In this document: positions 16,971 to 25,494 of the stretch, piece by piece
Layout of the letters: every line of letters starts with the position of its first letter
How positions within the stretch are numbered: position 1 is the stretch's first letter
DNA from: Cytobacillus oceanisediminis
Lineage (GTDB): Bacteria; Bacillota; Bacilli; Bacillales; Cytobacillaceae
DNA length: 64,000 nt
Assembly: GCF_022811925.1 (NCBI RefSeq)
Contig: NZ_CP065511.1
Span: 4,333,501-4,397,500, forward strand
Reading direction: 5' to 3'
Notes under the pieces: generated by a model
Told to the model about the DNA's origin: nothing
Database searches by the model: none
The model's input: only the letters and a program-made list of their open reading frames with translations
Translations under genes and position numbers: made by a program

Positions 16971-17432
16971 CTAAAAAAACGGCAGAATGAACATACCGAC
17001 AATAATGGATATAGCCCCTATTGCAATCGCCCAGCCACCAAGGCTTTCTGAGCCCCTCCGGCGTGCGATAAAACCAAGGACAATTCCTGTTGCTCCAAAA
17101 AGAACCGGCAGCACAAACAAAGATAAAATGGAAAGTGCCAGGGCTGCATATCCGACACCTCTGCCAGCTGCAGCTGTTTCATTTTCCTCATCCCTGTCCA
17201 CTGATCTATTATAGACACCCGGCGCTGCTATTTCCGCAGAGGTTTCCTCAGAATAATCTGCATGAACTGCAGCTGTTTCGTCTTCCTCATCCCGATCCAG
17301 CGATCTGCCGTAGACACCTGGAGCTGCTATTTCCGCAGCAGCTTCTTCAGAATAATCTGCATCTTCTTCGCCAATCCGCTCACTGTATCGAAGGTCATAC
17401 TCTTCATTCCTGCGCTCTTGGTCTGCCATCAT
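16971..17432 (-). CDS. yqfX: YqfX-like membrane protein with tandem acidic repeat
   Basis: The predicted protein has 153 residues. The start is ATG 17432 (a second ATG follows at once) with AGGAAG and GAGGG upstream. Residues about 20-85 hold two 33-residue copies of an acidic unit, each containing ADYSEE and AEIAAPGVY, then DRDEE and ETAA. The C-terminal 65 residues have two membrane segments with a GFIARRRGS loop, as in DUF4190-type proteins. The function is unknown. It is convergent with ispG, as I recall for yqfX in B. subtilis. Confidence 0.8.
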   Translation of the reverse strand: MMADQERRNEEYDLRYSERIGEEDADYSEEAAAEIAAPGVYGRSLDRDEEDETAAVHADYSEETSAEIAAPGVYNRSVDRDEENETAAAGRGVGYAALALSILSLFVLPVLFGATGIVLGFIARRRGSESLGGWAIAIGAISIIVGMFILPFF

Positions 17433-17615
17433 GATCCCTCGCTTCCTTTGCTGTGTTCCTAAAAAGTACTGCTTAATGGAGCATTTATAGTGTTTGCGAT
17501 ATAAGCCTTTTTTAAGATGTAAATGTTTAACTGTCAAACCTTCTGCAGGCAACACTCTTTTGTAAGGCCGGTACTTTTGTTAAGATAAGGGATATATGCA
17601 TTAAAGGAGATCATA

Positions 17616-18221
17616 ATGATGAAGAGGCGTTTTGGTATTGATATAGACGGAACGGTTACTTGTCCTGAAGCCATGGTTCCGTATTTAAATAAAGCATTTA
17701 ATCTGAATATTACTTTAAATGATATTAAGCAATATGATTTAACACCTTTGGTGACGATTTCAGAAGAACAATTTGCACATTGGTTTTATGAAAATGAGCC
17801 CATCATATACAAAGAATCTCCCATTGCTAAAGGCGCAAAGGAAGTTTTGACCAACTGGAAACGCAAGCATGAATTGTATTTTATAAGTGCCAGGGGGTCT
17901 CACCTGCAGCAAATAACAGAGGAATGGTTTTTAGAGAACACATTGGAGTTTGATCATATTGAACTGATTGGGAGCCATGATAAAATCGAAGCTGCGAAAA
18001 AATATGAGGTGGATATCTTTTTTGAAGACAAACATGATAATGCAGTCATGATTCACGAGGCTTGCGGAATTCCTGTCATTTTATTCGATACACCCTATAA
18101 CCAGGAGCCACTTCCCAATGGCGTTATTAGAGTCAGAAACTGGCAGGAAGCGAATGCATGGGTAAATGACTGGCTGCAGGAACAAAAGCGGAAGCGCCTT
18201 GATCAGATGAACTCCAACTAA
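17616..18221 (+). CDS. yqfW: HAD-family nucleotidase-like protein YqfW
   Basis: A 201-residue cytoplasmic protein of the 5'(3')-deoxyribonucleotidase-like HAD group. The catalytic motif is FGIDIDGTVT, motif II is YFISARGS and a later acidic motif is DIFFEDKHDN. It probably removes phosphate from nucleotides or a related substrate, though the substrate is unproven. AAAGGAG precedes ATG 17616; ATG 17619 is possible. The last 10-11 codons (KRKRLDQMNSN) are read from the left end of a dispersed repeat that begins at 18187, so the natural C-terminus may have been replaced. Confidence 0.85.
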   Translation: MMKRRFGIDIDGTVTCPEAMVPYLNKAFNLNITLNDIKQYDLTPLVTISEEQFAHWFYENEPIIYKESPIAKGAKEVLTNWKRKHELYFISARGSHLQQITEEWFLENTLEFDHIELIGSHDKIEAAKKYEVDIFFEDKHDNAVMIHEACGIPVILFDTPYNQEPLPNGVIRVRNWQEANAWVNDWLQEQKRKRLDQMNSN

Positions 18222-18420
18222 AAACCGCCACGTCCTGTGGCGAACGTTGAAGCCAGCACATCCTGTGCAAGTCCGACAGGCATAAGACGAATCACGCAGG
18301 AAACCTCCCCAAGCTACTTTGGTCGGGTGATGTATCGCTGCCGAAGCATTCCTTGTCCTGATTTCTGGAGTGATTTGGCTTATGACCCGAGGGGCTAGGC
18401 GCTGTTGCTGGATGCAGATA
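18187..18420. repeat. Dispersed GC-rich repeat, long mosaic copy
   Basis: It starts with AAAAGCGGAAGCGCCTTG inside the 3' end of yqfW and ends near the diverged right end GGCGCTGTTGCTGGATG. Inside is a module with two small hairpins, GCCACGTCCTGTGGC and GCACATCCTGTGC, also present in the copy at 60218 but absent from that at 12315. The middle is diverged from the other copies. Confidence 0.75.
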
Positions 18421-18475
18421 ATTTTTCCACAAAGTTATTCACATCGTTATATTTTATTATTTCCTAAATTGCAAA

Positions 18476-18519
18476 AAGAAGCATGGGACTAAGTAAATAG
18501 CTCCATGCTTCTTTTTTGT
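18476..18519. terminator. Bidirectional terminator between yqfW and zur
   Basis: The stem AAGAAGCATGG/CCATGCTTCTT (18476 to 18513) with T-runs on both sides lies between convergent genes. Confidence 0.9.
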
Positions 18520-18526
18520 TTCTTTA

Positions 18527-18937
18527 TTAAAAACACTCCGGGCACTTCCCATATATTTCGAACTTATGTCCAGAAACATCATAGCCCTTCAGATTTTCCT
18601 GAACCTGCTTCATGGGACAGACTTCGATTTCTTTCGTCTTGCCGCAATCCAGACATATAAAATGATGATGATGATGTTCATGTGAGCAAGTAAAGCGGAA
18701 GTGTTTTTCTCCTGATAGCTCTGTCATTTCAAAAATATCCAGATCCACGAATAAAGATAAGTTTCTGTAGATTGTATCAAAGCTGAGTCCAGGGTAGTTA
18801 TCCTTCATTTTTTCCAGAACATCTTTGGCCGTTAAATATTTATCACTGTCAGCAAACAGCTGAAGCATCTCTTCTCTCTTCCCTGTATGCTTATAGCCTT
18901 TATCCTTCAAAAGCTGCATGGCTTCATCAACATTCAT
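18527..18937 (-). CDS. zur: Zinc uptake repressor Zur (Fur family)
   Basis: The predicted protein has 136 residues. It is started at ATG 18937, where TGAGGTG is well placed, giving [20 protein letters not shown] as in known Zur proteins. It has an N-terminal winged helix ([11 protein letters not shown]) and a C-terminal metal-binding domain with a five-His run after CSHE, and the structural zinc cysteines in CLDCGK and CPEC. With Zn bound it should repress zinc uptake genes. It is the third gene of znuC-znuB-zur and so may repress itself through the Zur box in front of znuC. Confidence 0.93.
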   Translation of the reverse strand: MNVDEAMQLLKDKGYKHTGKREEMLQLFADSDKYLTAKDVLEKMKDNYPGLSFDTIYRNLSLFVDLDIFEMTELSGEKHFRFTCSHEHHHHHFICLDCGKTKEIEVCPMKQVQENLKGYDVSGHKFEIYGKCPECF

Positions 18938-18991
18938 CTTTTTCACCTCATTTTTTGCTCTGAAATAATCTCGGATAGAAGTCATTCACAT

Positions 18992-19834
18992 TTAAGCCGG
19001 CCTCATGCCTGCAATTTTTTTAAGCAAGATTGTCACAATCAGTATTAACACCGCAATCATGACGATTGTTCCGCCTGGAGCTAAATCTATATAGTAGGAA
19101 ATCGTCAGTCCGCCTAAAACTGAAATTTCACCGAAAAGCATGGACAGGAAAATCGTCTGTTTGAATCCTTTTGCAATTCTGATGCTTGCTGCAACCGGCA
19201 AAGTCATTAGCGATGAAACCAATAAAATACCCACTATTCTCATGGAAGCAGCTATGACCAGAGCCACCATGACAATAAATATGAAGTGGACACTTTTAGC
19301 AGCTATTCCAGATGCCTTGGCATGCTCTTCATCAAATGACAGCAGAAACAATTCTTTATAGAGCAGCACCACAAGTGCAATAACAAACACGCTGATGATT
19401 AAAATCGTCCATAAATCCAGCCGGCTGACTGCACTGACACTGCCAAACAGATAACTGAATAAATCAGTATTGAACCCGTCAGCGAGTGAAATGAATATTA
19501 CTCCAAGTCCAATGCCTCCAGATAAAATAATAGGAATAGCAAGCTCCTGATAATGTTTATAAACAGCCCTCAGTTTTTCAATAAACAATGACCCGGCTAC
19601 TGAAAAGGCCATCCCCATATATAACGGATTCAACCCGCTCAATCCGATAAATTTCTTTTCAAGCAGCAGGCTTGCAGCGATGCCAGCAAGTGTTACATGA
19701 CTTAAAGCATCGGCAATTAAAGACAGCCTTCTGACAACAATGAACACACCCAGTAGAGGAGCAATGATTCCGATGATAATTCCCGTTAAAAAAGCATTTT
19801 GTAAAAATTCATATTGAAGGATTCCTGCAATCAT
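18992..19834 (-). CDS. znuB: Zinc ABC transporter permease (ZnuB/AdcB)
   Basis: A 280-residue membrane protein of the ABC-3 family with about eight segments and the family motifs GVFIVVRRLSLIADALSHV and MTLPVAASIR. It works with ZnuC to import zinc. Its ATG overlaps the znuC stop by 4 nt, with AAAGGAG inside the znuC end. No gene for the zinc-binding lipoprotein (ZnuA/AdcA) is in the window, so the partner must be encoded elsewhere. Confidence 0.93.
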   Translation of the reverse strand: MIAGILQYEFLQNAFLTGIIIGIIAPLLGVFIVVRRLSLIADALSHVTLAGIAASLLLEKKFIGLSGLNPLYMGMAFSVAGSLFIEKLRAVYKHYQELAIPIILSGGIGLGVIFISLADGFNTDLFSYLFGSVSAVSRLDLWTILIISVFVIALVVLLYKELFLLSFDEEHAKASGIAAKSVHFIFIVMVALVIAASMRIVGILLVSSLMTLPVAASIRIAKGFKQTIFLSMLFGEISVLGGLTISYYIDLAPGGTIVMIAVLILIVTILLKKIAGMRPA

Positions 19835-20619
19835 CTGCCTGCTCCTTTATGGTGGTGATGATGGTCATGATTATGTGTCAGAACATGTACATCGTGCCCG
19901 TAGATCTCTGACATTTCATTTATATTTAAGCTTTCAAATTCTGCTGTATTTCCATGGAAATGCAAATTCTTATTCAGGCAAGCCACATGGGTGACTTTAT
20001 CAGAAATTGTGCCAATGTCATGTGTAACCAGCAATAGAGTAATGCCAAGCTTCTTATTTAAATCATCAAGCATCTCGTAGAAGGACTGGACATTTTTTAC
20101 ATCTACGCCTACTGTGGGTTCATCCAATATTAATAATTTTGGGTCACTTACCAATGCGCGGGCAATGAAAACCCGCTGCTGCTGCCCGCCTGAAAGCTCG
20201 CCTATATTGCGTCCGGCAAACTCTTGCATGCCAACAGATTCAATAGCATGCAGAACTTTTGCCTGATCGGCCTTACCCATAAATTTAAAAAGACCCAGCT
20301 TCTTTGTAAGGCCGCTTGAAACGACTTCAAAGACCGTTGCCGGGAATCCTGTGTTAAATGAATTTGCCTTCTGAGAGACAAACCCAATGTTCTGCCAATC
20401 CTTAAAACGGCTTATTTCCTGGCCAAACAGTTTGACGCTCCCCTTCTGCACTTTAAGCAAATTCAGGATAAGTTTTAGCAGGGTTGATTTACCAGACCCA
20501 TTCGGACCGACGATTCCGAGGAAATCTCCTGAATTAATGGTCAGATTAATATCCTCAAGGACATTTTCTTTCTCATATCTATAAGAAACATGATCTATTT
20601 CAATAATTGGCTGTGCCAT
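19831..20619 (-). CDS. znuC: Zinc ABC transporter ATP-binding protein (ZnuC/AdcC)
   Basis: A 262-residue ATPase with Walker A GPNGSGKST, signature LSGGQQQR and Walker B LLILDEPTVGVD. The C-terminus (THNHDHHHHHKGAGR) is very His-rich and could bind zinc or sense it locally. ATG 20619 lies 6-7 nt from AAGGTG. It is the first gene of znuC-znuB-zur and follows a Zur box. Confidence 0.94.
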   Translation of the reverse strand: MAQPIIEIDHVSYRYEKENVLEDINLTINSGDFLGIVGPNGSGKSTLLKLILNLLKVQKGSVKLFGQEISRFKDWQNIGFVSQKANSFNTGFPATVFEVVSSGLTKKLGLFKFMGKADQAKVLHAIESVGMQEFAGRNIGELSGGQQQRVFIARALVSDPKLLILDEPTVGVDVKNVQSFYEMLDDLNKKLGITLLLVTHDIGTISDKVTHVACLNKNLHFHGNTAEFESLNINEMSEIYGHDVHVLTHNHDHHHHHKGAGR

Positions 20620-20636
20620 TTTTATCACCTTACATA

Positions 20637-20657
20637 TTAAGAATCATTACGATTTAC
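20637..20657 (-). promoter_or_regulatory. Zur box before znuC
   Basis: On the minus strand TAAATCGTAATGATTCTTA closely matches the Bacillus Zur operator (AAATCGTAAT-N-ATTACGATTT), with one perfect and one weaker half. It lies 17-20 nt upstream of the znuC start, where a repressor would block transcription or initiation. Confidence 0.82.
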
Positions 20658-20778
20658 TAACACAGTATACAGGAACCTGCATTTAAAGTAAAGGTACATG
20701 CTTATTTATGGGGATTTCAAAACTTATTGTCACTATTCACATCCTTAACTCATAAAGTACTGAGGAGGAGTGATGAAC

Positions 20779-21033
20779 ATGAAAATATTCGAAAACATCA
20801 TTAATCACAAATTAAGCAATATTACAGCAGATGAATTATTAAAATATGGAGAGCAGTTCAACATCAGGATTACAAAAGCACAGGCGCAGAAAATTGCAGA
20901 CCATATGAGAGGCAAACAAGTAAACATCTTTGATGATCGGGAACGGACAAAAATAATAAAGGAAATTGCCAGGATTGCCGGCCCGGAAACTGCAAGGGAA
21001 GTAAACAGGCTGTTTTTGCAATTTACAAAATAG
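20779..21033 (+). CDS. yqfT: DUF2624 protein YqfT
   Basis: An 84-residue protein started at ATG 20779, with GAGGAGG about 10 nt upstream. It is an all-helical soluble protein (ITADELLKYGEQFNIRITKA). The family is restricted to Bacillaceae and its role is unknown. It lies between zur and nfo as in B. subtilis and is divergent from znuC. Confidence 0.85.
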   Translation: MKIFENIINHKLSNITADELLKYGEQFNIRITKAQAQKIADHMRGKQVNIFDDRERTKIIKEIARIAGPETAREVNRLFLQFTK

Positions 21034-21062
21034 GACTTAGCTTATAATACTTAATTTCTCAT

Positions 21063-21098
21063 GCAAAAAGCTGTGCAATCTCGGGCACAGCTTTTTAT
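21063..21098. terminator. Bidirectional terminator between yqfT and nfo
   Basis: The stem AAAAGCTGTGC/GCACAGCTTTT (21065-21075 with 21085-21095) has T-runs on both strands. Confidence 0.93.
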
Positions 21099-21103
21099 TA
21101 TGG

Positions 21104-21997
21104 TTATCCAGCCGTAATGGCTTCTAATAGATTTTCATTGAATTCCTGGCTGCGCAGCATATTAATTTCATGCTTATAAGGCGCTTTTTTATTGTTTTTA
21201 TCTTCGCCAACATAAGGAGTCTCCAGAATTTTAGGGATATCCTGTAATTGCGGATGATGAACAATGTAGTTTAATGCACTGAAGCCAATGTGGCCAAATC
21301 CGATATTCGCATGACGGTCTTTACGCATTCCGCGCTCATTCTTACTGTCATTAATATGAAGAACTTTCAGGCGGTCAAGACCAATAATCTTATCGAATTC
21401 TTCCAATACCCCATCGAAATCATTCACAATATCATATCCTGCATCATGCGTATGGCAAGTATCAAAGCATACAGATAAATGGTTGTTATAATGGACTCCC
21501 TCTATAATCATAGCCAGCTCTTCGAAGGATTTTCCGCACTCCGAGCCTTTTCCGGCCATGGTTTCAAGTGCGATCTGCACATTTTCTTCGCCATTTAAGA
21601 CTTCATTCAAGCCTTCAACGATTTTTTTGATGCCGTCCTCTGTTCCTGCTCCTACATGGGCACCCGGATGGAGAACAATCTGCTTAGCTCCAATCGCTTC
21701 AGTGCGGTCGATTTCAGAACGAAGGAAATTAACGCCTAATTCAAATGTTGAAGGGTTTGAAGTATTCCCGATATTGATAATATATGGAGCATGTACAACA
21801 ATATCAGCAATCCCGTTCTCTGCCATATGCTTCAGCCCGGCCTCAATGTTCAGATCTTCAATTTTTTTTCTTCTTGTGTTTTGCGGGGCTCCTGTATAGA
21901 TCATAAATGTATTGGAGCCATATGAAACAGCTTCTTCACTTGCTGCTAAAAGCATTTTTTTCCCGCTCATGGACACATGTGATCCAATTTTCAGCAT
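21104..21997 (-). CDS. nfo: Endonuclease IV (AP endonuclease)
   Basis: A 297-residue zinc enzyme that cuts DNA at abasic sites in base excision repair. The zinc ligands are visible in [53 protein letters not shown] and ILETPY. It starts [10 protein letters not shown], as the family does. GGGAGAGG precedes the ATG. It lies 25 nt after cshB and may be co-transcribed with it. Confidence 0.97.
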   Translation of the reverse strand: MLKIGSHVSMSGKKMLLAASEEAVSYGSNTFMIYTGAPQNTRRKKIEDLNIEAGLKHMAENGIADIVVHAPYIINIGNTSNPSTFELGVNFLRSEIDRTEAIGAKQIVLHPGAHVGAGTEDGIKKIVEGLNEVLNGEENVQIALETMAGKGSECGKSFEELAMIIEGVHYNNHLSVCFDTCHTHDAGYDIVNDFDGVLEEFDKIIGLDRLKVLHINDSKNERGMRKDRHANIGFGHIGFSALNYIVHHPQLQDIPKILETPYVGEDKNNKKAPYKHEINMLRSQEFNENLLEAITAG

Positions 21998-22022
21998 GAC
22001 GATACCTCTCCCTTTTACATTA

Positions 22023-23333
22023 TTATTTACGCTTTATTCTTCTTTCGCGTTTTTTTATTTTGTCCATTTCCCATTTCATTTTCTTTTTGTAGCCTGGTTT
22101 TACTTTTTTCGGTTTCTTTACTAGCGATGCAGCTTTTTTATCAATGTCATCTGTTTGTTTCTGTCTTGTTTTTCGCTTATTGCGATTATCCAGGTCTGTC
22201 CATTCACCTTTTTGCAGGTCTTTGTGCTGGAATTCTAATCCCATTTTTTCAAGTCTGTTTAATGCATCTTCATCGGAAGTCTCATACACTGTCACTGCAA
22301 TTCCAGAGAATCCTGCACGCGCTGTCCGGCCAACCCGGTGTATATAAAAATCAAGATCCGTCGGTAGTTCATAGTTGATTACATGGCTGATTCCCTGTAT
22401 ATCAATGCCCCGGGCTGCCAGGTCTGTTGCCACAATATATTGAAACTCAAGGTCTAGAATCTGCTTCATCATTTTCTTCCGTTCACGAGGGTTAAGGTCT
22501 CCGTGAATCCGTCCGACTTTTAGGCCTTTGCTGATTAATCCGTCTGCCACTTCATCTGCCTTTTTCTTGGTGTTGGTAAAAACAATGGCTAAGTAAGGAT
22601 TTAATGAAGTCAATGCTTGATAGACAAGTTCCACTTTGTTCCGGTGTCTGGACGGCAGAAGCCAGTGCTCGATATTGGCTGCTGCTGCCTGCTTCGGCTC
22701 AACGTGAACATATTTTGGATTTTCCATATATTTTTTCAGGAAAGGCTTTAGCTTCTCTGGAATGGTAGCTGAGAAAACAAGCATCTGCAGCTTTTCCGGC
22801 ATCCTTGCTGCAATCTGATCAACATCTTCAATGAATCCCATATCAAGCATTAAATCTGCTTCATCCACAATAAGAATTTCGGCAGTATGCACAAACAATG
22901 CCTGTTCTTTTACAAGGTCATTAATTCTCCCCGGTGTGCCAACAACCACATGAGGCTGTTTTTTCAATTTTTCAATGGTTCTCTGCTTATCCGTTCCGCC
23001 AATATAGCAGCGTGCAGTTATTTCTTCTCCTTCGGGACAATGCTCTGTAACTTTGAGAATTTCATGATAAATCTGATTGGCAAGTTCTCGGGTTGGAGCT
23101 GTAATAATAGCCTGAACCTCCTGGCGGGATGGATCAACTTTTTGAAGAATAGGCAGTACGTATGAATGAGTTTTTCCTGTCCCTGTCTGTGACTGGCCAA
23201 TGGCGCTTTCACCCTTAAGTACGGCAGGAATCATTCTTTCCTGAATTTCTGTCGGCTCGTAAAAGCCAAAATTTTTAACCGCTTCTATAATAAATGGCTT
23301 AAAATTAAATCGGTCAAATTTCGTTTCGTTCAT
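22023..23333 (-). CDS. cshB: DEAD-box RNA helicase CshB
   Basis: A 436-residue protein started at ATG 23333 behind GAGGAG. The Q motif region leads into motif I (QSQTGTGKT), then motif Ia (PTRELANQ), DEAD (VDEADLMLD), SAT (FSATIP), [10 protein letters not shown] and [10 protein letters not shown]. The C-terminal tail is lysine/arginine-rich. CshB acts on RNA in cold adaptation and mRNA turnover in B. subtilis. Gene order upstream of nfo matches that species. Confidence 0.95.
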   Translation of the reverse strand: MNETKFDRFNFKPFIIEAVKNFGFYEPTEIQERMIPAVLKGESAIGQSQTGTGKTHSYVLPILQKVDPSRQEVQAIITAPTRELANQIYHEILKVTEHCPEGEEITARCYIGGTDKQRTIEKLKKQPHVVVGTPGRINDLVKEQALFVHTAEILIVDEADLMLDMGFIEDVDQIAARMPEKLQMLVFSATIPEKLKPFLKKYMENPKYVHVEPKQAAAANIEHWLLPSRHRNKVELVYQALTSLNPYLAIVFTNTKKKADEVADGLISKGLKVGRIHGDLNPRERKKMMKQILDLEFQYIVATDLAARGIDIQGISHVINYELPTDLDFYIHRVGRTARAGFSGIAVTVYETSDEDALNRLEKMGLEFQHKDLQKGEWTDLDNRNKRKTRQKQTDDIDKKAASLVKKPKKVKPGYKKKMKWEMDKIKKRERRIKRK

Positions 23334-23653
23334 ATAAAAACTCCTCAATTATTCAGATTCGCCTCAGTTCAGGCTGTATCCGAAACATATATTAGTGAAG
23401 TAAGATCTACTAGTATCAACTGACAACTTGCTGGTTCCGAGCTTTTCTTACATCCTGTTATTATAATAAAGTTTCCTGTAAATAACCACTCATACAGGCA
23501 TTTATATTTTATATGATAAGCTTTTTGGGCGATTTTAATAAATAAATTGGTTTCTTCTGCTTTATGCCTAAACCAAAATGGGATAAACGCATACTTTATT
23601 ATATGAAATTTTATTAAGAAGCAGAGATGTGCAAAGAAAGGAGGCCAATGGAT
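23334..23653. other. Divergent intergenic region between cshB and yqfQ
   Basis: 320 bases of AT-rich sequence without a coding frame of its own. It holds the cshB upstream region at the left and, at the right, the yqfQ promoter candidate listed separately. Confidence 0.5.
23572..23598 (+). promoter_or_regulatory. Possible SigK-type promoter of yqfQ
   Basis: AC (23572-23573), a 16-nt spacer and CATACTTTA (23590-23598) fit the mother-cell SigK pattern AC-N16/17-CATANNNTA. It lies about 55 nt before the yqfQ start. The pattern is short, so chance matches are possible. Confidence 0.4.
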
Positions 23654-24223
23654 ATGATGCCAGGATCAAGACCCCCTATGCGCGGAGGAATGCCTCCCCA
23701 TCCTTTTATGACCCCGATGCAGGGCAGACCTCCCATGGGGCCAATGATGGGCGGTCCTCCGGGAATGAAACGCGGGGGAGGCGGGGGAGGATTGCTCTCA
23801 AAAATATTGAGAAAAGGCAATGCTCAGCCTGCAGCTGGGATTGGGGCACCCAGAGCGGCAGGAGGCTCCCCCGCAGGCGGAGGCATACTGCAGGCAATAA
23901 GCAATCCTTCTTCCATAAACGGCTTTTTAACGAACACTCAAAAGGTTCTAAATACAGCACAGCAAATTGGGCCAATGGTTCAGCAGTATGGTCCGCTGGT
24001 CAGGAATCTTCCTGCTATGTGGAAACTTTATAGAGGTTTAAAAGATGCCCCAGAAGCTGATGAGGCTGCTTCTGAATCTAAAGAGGAATCCTATCAGGCA
24101 AAAGCAGAAAAAAAGAAACCAGATTCACAGGGCAAAAAAACAAAAAAGGCACCTGCCGCTGAAAAGCCAGCAGCCAAATCATCTTCAGCAGAAGGTATTT
24201 CCAAACCGAAATTATATATTTAA
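23654..24223 (+). CDS. yqfQ: YqfQ/VrrA-family protein with Pro/Gly/Met-rich N-terminus
   Basis: The predicted protein has 189 residues. ATG 23654 is chosen because AAAGGAGG ends 9 nt upstream; ATG 23648 is too close. The N-terminal 45 residues are low complexity (PPMRGGMPPHPFMTPMQGR, then a run of seven Gly), as in the variable repeat protein VrrA of B. anthracis. A conserved middle (about 80-125, INGFLTNTQKVLNTAQQIG and MWKLYRGLKDA) and a Lys/Ala/Glu-rich tail follow. It is probably a spore-surface or sporulation protein; the exact role is unknown. Confidence 0.82.
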   Translation: MMPGSRPPMRGGMPPHPFMTPMQGRPPMGPMMGGPPGMKRGGGGGGLLSKILRKGNAQPAAGIGAPRAAGGSPAGGGILQAISNPSSINGFLTNTQKVLNTAQQIGPMVQQYGPLVRNLPAMWKLYRGLKDAPEADEAASESKEESYQAKAEKKKPDSQGKKTKKAPAAEKPAAKSSSAEGISKPKLYI

Positions 24224-24394
24224 AGAAAAGGATGCTGATGCATTCTTTTTTTTGCTTTTCATTAAGAAGAAGTACTCCTTTTGTAATATCGGTTTATCTC
24301 TTATATAATAGAGATGCAATATGGGGTTTTTTCCGCATTAGAAATAGAACTCACTTCAATTCAGATATAAGCTTTCATTAGGGAGGATAAGCAG

Positions 24395-25345
24395 ATGAAT
24401 GTCATAAAAATCTCTCCTCGGGGGTATTGTTACGGTGTGGTGGATGCAATGGTTATTGCGAGAAACGCTGCACTTGATCCATCATTGCCAAGGCCCATCT
24501 ATATTTTGGGTATGATCGTCCATAACAAACATGTAACAGATGCTTTTGAAGAGGAAGGCATTATTACACTTGATGGGAAAGACCGCAAAGAAATCCTAGA
24601 TAAAGTCGATAAAGGCACTGTCATTTTTACAGCTCATGGCATCTCTCCTGAAGTGCGTGAAGCGGCCAAACAAAAAGGCCTTGTGACAATCGATGCTACG
24701 TGCCCTGACGTAACAAGAACACATGATTTAATCAGGGAAAAGGAAAAGGAAGGTTTTCAAATCATTTACATTGGCAAAAAAGGCCATCCAGAACCTGAAG
24801 GCGCAGTAGGTGTAGCTCCTCATGCAGTCCATTTAGTGCAGACCATTGAGGATGTGAATCAACTTAGCATACAGGCTGATAAAATACTGGTGACTAATCA
24901 GACTACAATGAGCCAATGGGATGTCGTCCATGTAATGGATCAGATAAAGGAAAAATATCCTCACGCTGAGTTCCACAAAGAAATCTGCATGGCTACCCAG
25001 GTGCGCCAGGAAGCTGTTGCAGAACAAGCTGGCCAGGCTGACGTTTTAATCGTTGTGGGGGACCCGAAGAGCAATAACTCCAATCGTCTTGCACAGGTAT
25101 CAGAAGAAATTGCCGGTACAAAAGCCTACCGCATTGCTGATATAACTGAACTGGATGTGAATTGGATTAAAGATGCATCGACAGTTGCAGTCACAGCAGG
25201 AGCCTCTACACCGACACCGATCACAAAGGAAGTCATCACGTTCCTGGAACAATTTAATCCCGGTGATGAATCCACATGGTCACGCGAGAAAAAAGTGCCG
25301 TTAAATAAAATACTTCCTAAAGTAAAGAAGCCTGCAAAGCTATAA
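24395..25345 (+). CDS. ispH: 4-hydroxy-3-methylbut-2-enyl diphosphate reductase IspH
   Basis: A 316-residue iron-sulfur enzyme that makes IPP and DMAPP from HMBPP, the last MEP pathway step. The cluster cysteines lie in GYCYGV (Cys12), DATCPDV and [20 protein letters not shown] and the C-terminal [10 protein letters not shown] are family motifs. GGGAGG precedes the ATG. The stop TAA is the first triplet of a dispersed repeat. Confidence 0.97.
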   Translation: MNVIKISPRGYCYGVVDAMVIARNAALDPSLPRPIYILGMIVHNKHVTDAFEEEGIITLDGKDRKEILDKVDKGTVIFTAHGISPEVREAAKQKGLVTIDATCPDVTRTHDLIREKEKEGFQIIYIGKKGHPEPEGAVGVAPHAVHLVQTIEDVNQLSIQADKILVTNQTTMSQWDVVHVMDQIKEKYPHAEFHKEICMATQVRQEAVAEQAGQADVLIVVGDPKSNNSNRLAQVSEEIAGTKAYRIADITELDVNWIKDASTVAVTAGASTPTPITKEVITFLEQFNPGDESTWSREKKVPLNKILPKVKKPAKL

Positions 25346-25430
25346 GAAAAGCGGAAGCGTCTTGTCCACCCCCGACAATAACCTCGAGGGGGCAGGCTGC
25401 TTGCGCTAGACAGTTATCCACTTTCAAAAA
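25346..25430. repeat. Dispersed GC-rich repeat, short copy
   Basis: An 85-nt copy directly after the ispH stop (TAAGAAAAGCGGAAGCG). The CCCCCGA and TCGAGGGGG arms face each other over a short loop and the right end is GCGCTAGACAGTTATCC. The central part of the full copy at 12315 is missing. Confidence 0.8.
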
Positions 25431-25454
25431 TTATACTTTCTAATCTTATAATCA

Positions 25455-25491
25455 GAAGAACCGGTCCCAATGGGAATCCGGTTCTTTTTTT
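25455..25491. terminator. Bidirectional terminator between ispH and yqfO
   Basis: The stem AGAACCGG/CCGGTTCT (25457-25464 with 25478-25485), with an inner TCCC/GGGA, is followed by seven T on the plus strand. It serves both convergent genes. Confidence 0.88.
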
Positions 25492-25494
25492 ATA

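Noticed and set aside
18660..18690. Short ATG-repeat (microsatellite-like) in zur
   Set aside because: It is simply the codon run for five histidines in the metal site.
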